From: GCA-2684655 sp045105235
GTDB taxonomy: Bacteria; Planctomycetota; UBA1135; UBA2386
Length of the DNA: 64,000 nucleotides
Assembly: GCA_045105235.1 (NCBI GenBank)
Contig: JBGCDH010000025.1
Span: 1 to 64,000, forward strand
Reading direction: 5' to 3'
Of the stretch, positions 60,448 through 64,000 are shown in pieces (positions within the stretch are counted from its first letter, which is position 1; the number at the start of each line of letters is the position of its first letter). The translations under genes and the position numbers were made by a program. The notes under the pieces were generated by a model. That model was not told the DNA's origin and made no database searches. It saw only the letters and a list, made by a program, of their open reading frames with translations.

Positions 60448-60958
60448 AGGCGAGCTCTATGAGGGCTTCGCAGCGACGCTCACCGAGCTTCTCTCGCCCC
60501 TTGAGGAAGCCGAGTTCGATGACGGTCGCGCAGGCGGCCACGGCGCCGCCGGACTTTTCGACGAGTCGGCAGGCGGCTGCCATGGTCCCACCAGTTGCGA
60601 GCAGGTCGTCGATGATGAGCACGCGCTCGCCGGCCTGCACCGCGTCCTGGTGCATCTCTAGCGAATCGGAGCCGTATTCGAGCTCGTAGTCGATTCGGTG
60701 GGTCTTCCACGGCAGTTTGCCGGGCTTGCGGACGGGGACGAAGCCGACATCCAGCTGCATCGCGAGCGGCACGCCAAACAGGAAGCCGCGGGACTCGATG
60801 CCCACGATCCGGTCGACCTTGCCGACTTCGAGCGCCGCAAAGCGGTCGATGCAGTGGCGCATCGCCTCCGCCGACGCCAACAGCGGCGTGATGTCCTTGA
60901 ACAGAATGCCCGGCTTTGGAAAGTCGGGAACGTCACGCAGGAACGAGGCCAGATCCAT
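60446..60958 (-). CDS. apt: Adenine phosphoribosyltransferase
   Basis: A 170-residue purine-salvage enzyme that makes AMP from adenine and phosphoribosyl diphosphate. It has FPKPGILFKDITPLL at the N-terminus, IVGIESRGFLFG, VRKPGKLPWKT and the PRPP-binding loop VLIIDDLLATGGTMAAACRL. Length and residues are normal. It is flanked by non-coding DNA on its 3' side and by the polytopic membrane-protein gene 59 bp upstream. Confidence 0.95.
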   Translation of the reverse strand: MDLASFLRDVPDFPKPGILFKDITPLLASAEAMRHCIDRFAALEVGKVDRIVGIESRGFLFGVPLAMQLDVGFVPVRKPGKLPWKTHRIDYELEYGSDSLEMHQDAVQAGERVLIIDDLLATGGTMAAACRLVEKSGGAVAACATVIELGFLKGREKLGERRCEALIELA

Positions 60959-61017
60959 GTCGGGGATCGTGCCGTGCCGATGCCCGCCTGGCGAGTCCCA
61001 ATCGGTCGTTGAACGGC

Positions 61018-62541
61018 TCAGCGGCGGGCGGCGGCGCCGGACTTGCTCCGCGCATTGCCGCGGACCACGACGGCCCCGGGCAGGTTGAGCAGGTCGGTGA
61101 CGCTGCTTTCAGACTGGGCGCTTGCGGCAACCTTCTGGCGCTCCTGTTGGGATGATCGTGCGGCCGCCTTGGTCGCTTCGGCGGCGTGCTGCTGGCGTCC
61201 CTGCGGAGCGTTCTGGCTTTGGCTTCGGCCTCGTCGAGCCGCTGGGCGCCGCCCCTCGATCGAACGCTGCTCCTTTCGCTGCTTGGGTTTGCGTGCGATC
61301 GCCGAAGCCGTCTTCGGTTTCTTCTGCGGATTGGCGGCCTTGGCGCGTCGTCGCGTCTGCTGCGCGTCCCGACGGGCTTCGACTGCCTGCTGTAGCGGCA
61401 GCGCCTCGGTGTTCTTGCCCTTGGGGTGATGCAGCTCGCGCCGGGTTTTGCCCTTGCTGGTCGTGCCGCTGCCGCTGCCGTTTGCGGAATCGGTATGGGC
61501 TGCCTTGGCCCGGGCGCGCTGGGTCGAGCCGAGCAAGTGGCCGATCGTGTCGCGGCGCGTGTCGAGCCATGAGCCGAGCAAGCGGGCAACCGAGAAGACG
61601 GGCAGGACGCAGAGCGGTCCTACGATGGCGATTTGCACCCAGACTGGGCGTCCGATGGTGGCGATGGCAACGGCGATAGCTGGCGCGAACGCTAGGCTCG
61701 AACACAGTGCGATGGCGCTGTAGCCGGTGCCGGCGCCGCGCACTGCGCCAAACAGGAACCTGGGCGAGAACGAGCTCATGTCTCGCCGGACCTGGCGCAG
61801 CGCAAACGCAAGCGGAGCCAGGAGTGCTGCAGCGGCGAACAAGAGCAGGGTGGTCTGCAGCGGCACGCCGAGCAGAGTGAGGGCGATCGGCAGGCCAAAG
61901 AAGGCCAGTAGCGTGATGCAGGCGTCGCAGAGAAAGTCCCGCGCGTTCCGAATCAGCGTGTGGATTGGCGGGATGTCGGGCACATCGCTTTCGCCCGCAC
62001 AGCTCGTCGTCAGGATCTCGTGGCCCATAGCCGCGACGATCGCCAGGATCGAAATGCCGGGCAGCGCGGCGATCGCCGCCAGCAGCAGCGGGGAGCCGCC
62101 GGCCGTCAAAAAGCCGCCGACGCCGACCACCAGCGGGAAAGCCAGCATGGTCGTCAGGACCAGCCACGGCATTTGCTGGTGCATCAGGTACTGCACCGAG
62201 TCGAGCAGGTGTTCGCCAACTCCAGGAGTCTCGGCCTCTTCTTGCTCGTTCTCGCGGCGCTTTACGCCGGCGGCGGTGCTACCCGACTGCTCAAGATGAC
62301 GCTCGCGAGCTCGCGCCTCCTCAGGAAAGCAGGTGCGTTCGATGCGCTTTCGCCGCGCATCGTCGCGGATGCGCTTTGCACATCGCCTGGACTCCTCGTC
62401 ATGACCAAGCTGCACGCTGACTTCGGCGAGCTCGCTCCAGATGTCGTCCGAGTCTATGCCCTGCTCAATCGCCCGGTGAAGCGTCGCATAACGCTGCTGT
62501 GGTGAGCCCCCGTAGGGCGTCGCATGACTTTCGAGATTCAC
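61018..62541 (-). CDS. Polytopic membrane protein with very basic C-terminal tail
   Basis: A 507-residue protein. Residues 1-120 are cytosolic and charged, with a short TPR-like pair of helices (ATLHRAIEQGIDSDDIWSEL). Residues 124-335 contain about six hydrophobic segments (WLVLTTMLAFPLVVGVGGFL, LLLAAIAALPGISILAIVAA, ACITLLAFFGLPIALTLLGV and others). The last 170 residues are Lys/Arg/Gln-rich and without folded domains, and could bind nucleic acid or lipid head groups. The family is not recognised; the middle part recalls DUF4013-type multi-pass proteins. Function unknown. Confidence 0.7.
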   Translation of the reverse strand: MNLESHATPYGGSPQQRYATLHRAIEQGIDSDDIWSELAEVSVQLGHDEESRRCAKRIRDDARRKRIERTCFPEEARARERHLEQSGSTAAGVKRRENEQEEAETPGVGEHLLDSVQYLMHQQMPWLVLTTMLAFPLVVGVGGFLTAGGSPLLLAAIAALPGISILAIVAAMGHEILTTSCAGESDVPDIPPIHTLIRNARDFLCDACITLLAFFGLPIALTLLGVPLQTTLLLFAAAALLAPLAFALRQVRRDMSSFSPRFLFGAVRGAGTGYSAIALCSSLAFAPAIAVAIATIGRPVWVQIAIVGPLCVLPVFSVARLLGSWLDTRRDTIGHLLGSTQRARAKAAHTDSANGSGSGTTSKGKTRRELHHPKGKNTEALPLQQAVEARRDAQQTRRRAKAANPQKKPKTASAIARKPKQRKEQRSIEGRRPAARRGRSQSQNAPQGRQQHAAEATKAAARSSQQERQKVAASAQSESSVTDLLNLPGAVVVRGNARSKSGAAARR

Positions 62542-62715
62542 TCGTAGCTCCTTGTCCCGTGGGCGCGGTCCGGTTCCGACGAAGCGTCAGGAGGTTTGCG
62601 CCAGGCGAAGCTTCGGTGCATTTCGCAACACGCTTGAGCGACCTGTCTCCGTTCGGGATCGGTTTGCTTGAGTCCTGGTGCGGAAGTTCCGATAGCAGCG
62701 AGCGGAGAAGTACGA

Positions 62716-63882
62716 ATGCGATCCAAGGTCTCGATCTGCGTAGCAGCCTGGCTGTGTCTCTCGTTGGCTCTGCATGCGCAGTCAACTGTTCCCGCAACCA
62801 TGCAGGGCGTCGAAGGAGGAGGGGGAACGAACATCCCCTTCGGCAGCAACCTCGCGTGCCGCTATCAGCTGGTCTACGACAAGGAAGAGCTGTCGTGGAC
62901 GGGGCCGCGGTTCATTACCGGAATGCGGATTCGTCCCGATTTTGCGGGCGGCGGGGCGGTGCCGGCCAAGGGCTTTCTCGAGGTATCCATCTTGATGTCG
63001 ACGACCTCGCGCAATTCGGCGACGAGTTCGGCGGTGTTTGCCGACAACTACGGCGTCGACGCGACCTGGGTTGTCCGCAACCGGGTCCTGCAGCTACCGG
63101 CGCAGCCGGCGACGACGGTTTCGCCGCGTCCTGCGACGATCGATTTTCCGTTTACGGACCCTTGGGTCTTTGGCTTGACGCCGGTGATCACCGGCGTGCC
63201 CGCGCCTGAAAACCTGCTGGTTGAGATCCAAATCCTGACCCAGCCGAGCGGCTCGTATCGCGTTGACAACTTGAGCAGCTGCACCGCTGCCTATGCCGAT
63301 TTCGGCAATGTCGGGCCGGCCTGTTCGGTGCCGACGCTGCCGCCGATCGAGCTAACGGGTGGTCCGTCGATGCAGGCCGGCAGCACCTACACGTGGGAAA
63401 TCGACAACGCTCTGCCGTCGATGCCCTTTTTCCTGTCGCTCAACATCGACAACCAGGGCGGCATGCTCGGCAATCCGGCGTTTGCCGTGCCATATCCGAT
63501 GTTCGACCTGCAGAATCCGTTGCTGCCGTCGGCCTTGCTGGCCCCCTTCGGGCGATCGGCGCCGGACTGTTGGTTCAACATCGATCCTGGCGCCCAGCTC
63601 GGTGGCGTCTGCGACAGCAGCGGCCACGGGGTCATTACGGCGGCCCTGCCGGCAGGCCGCGAATACGTGGGGACGACGTTTTACGCCCAGGCCGTGGTGC
63701 TGGCGCCGACGTCCAACCCGCTCTTTTTGATCACTTCTCGAGGCCGGGAGACCACCGTTTGCGGTCCGCTTGGGGTGTCGCGGGTCTACCAGTTCTACAA
63801 TACCAACCAGATCCCGGTGCCGCCGCCGCCTGCTTCGGGCGCGCGATCGCTGGGAGTCGGCATGGTGCTCGAGTTTTACTGA
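62716..63882 (+). CDS. Secreted beta-rich protein of unknown function
   Basis: A 388-residue exported protein (signal peptide ending LALHAQ). The mature part is rich in Pro, Thr and aromatic residues and looks like an all-beta surface protein. Patterns such as NIPFGSNLACRYQLVYD, WTGPRFITGMRIRPDF and GTTFYAQAVVLAP look like those of secreted proteins in planctomycete genomes with no assigned role. AGCGGAG about seven bases before the ATG at 62716 fixes the start. Only 118 bp follow to the window edge, and I see no supported feature in them. Confidence 0.75.
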   Translation: MRSKVSICVAAWLCLSLALHAQSTVPATMQGVEGGGGTNIPFGSNLACRYQLVYDKEELSWTGPRFITGMRIRPDFAGGGAVPAKGFLEVSILMSTTSRNSATSSAVFADNYGVDATWVVRNRVLQLPAQPATTVSPRPATIDFPFTDPWVFGLTPVITGVPAPENLLVEIQILTQPSGSYRVDNLSSCTAAYADFGNVGPACSVPTLPPIELTGGPSMQAGSTYTWEIDNALPSMPFFLSLNIDNQGGMLGNPAFAVPYPMFDLQNPLLPSALLAPFGRSAPDCWFNIDPGAQLGGVCDSSGHGVITAALPAGREYVGTTFYAQAVVLAPTSNPLFLITSRGRETTVCGPLGVSRVYQFYNTNQIPVPPPPASGARSLGVGMVLEFY

Positions 63883-64000
63883 GCGCCGATGGCGGCCGCT
63901 GCCGGGTCGCCGCGGGGCCGCTGCCGCTCCTTGCCGGTCCGAATGGGGCGCGCCAGCTCGCCGATTGTCCGCAACCGATTGGTATTGCTGGCATCGGTCC

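Noticed and set aside
63731..63994. Minus-strand open frame at the right edge
   Set aside because: It overlaps the end of the secreted-protein gene, has no start site or family feature, and is Arg/Pro/Ala-rich like other shadows.

Overview
The window comes from a GC-rich, Gram-negative, flagellated bacterium. The gene content points to the Planctomycetota, most likely a lineage outside the classical Pirellulales and Planctomycetales. The clues are many signal-peptide and lipobox proteins with no clear family, an HzsA-like beta-propeller cytochrome, FG-GAP repeat proteins, a DUF2911-FKBP fusion, DUF4388, and a complete hpnC-hpnD-hpnE squalene set beside flagellar export genes. The phylum is inferred from gene content only; there is no rRNA or other marker gene in the window.

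Layout. 0-9.6 kb holds secreted and metabolic singletons: an HzsA-like protein, a DUF6602-like protein, an OprP-type porin, a CocE/PepX-like hydrolase, an SDR and a protein with a duplicated unknown domain. 9.7-13.6 kb is the hpnC-D-E operon with a divergent DUF669-like gene whose C-terminus resembles the SSB tip. 13.7-21 kb carries a DUF4388 protein, ligA, a UPF1-like helicase and a lipoprotein lipase. 21.3-28.1 kb has a giant lipoprotein, a TIGR01777 epimerase and a secreted alpha/alpha-toroid protein. 28.3-34.7 kb is a four-gene operon joined by 4-base stop/start overlaps: an ABC exporter fusion, a PDZ lipoprotein and two FG-GAP proteins. 34.8-45.3 kb has an aminotransferase-PIG-L pair, two secretin-N-domain-like paralogues, a GDPD-like lipoprotein, DUF2911-FKBP, PhyH, an OYE-family reductase and a TPR membrane protein.

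45.5-59.8 kb is a flagellar and chemotaxis block. One long minus-strand run reads fliO-fliP-fliQ-fliR-flhB-flhA-flhF-flhG-(two-TM protein)-fliA-(two small proteins)-(two lipoproteins). Beside it are cheY, cheX, a CheC/CheX-REC-like fusion, a tiny H-box protein and a second FliA-class sigma factor. The export gate (FliOPQR, FlhAB), its placement proteins (FlhF, FlhG), its transcription (FliA) and CheY-P control are therefore co-located. 60.4-63.9 kb has apt, a polytopic membrane protein with a very basic tail, and a secreted protein.

The least explained signal is a dispersed element of about 180-196 bp seen four times (1-61 partial, 8224-8335 half copy, 28126-28308, 42887-43082). Complete copies have inverted ends bounded by CTAG and two strong internal hairpins. 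Wherever the element's 5' end is visible, its CTAG supplies the TAG stop codon of the upstream gene. A second pattern is many short tandem repeats of 12-18 bp. Their period is a multiple of three inside genes and 13 or 16 bp in two of the intergenic ones.
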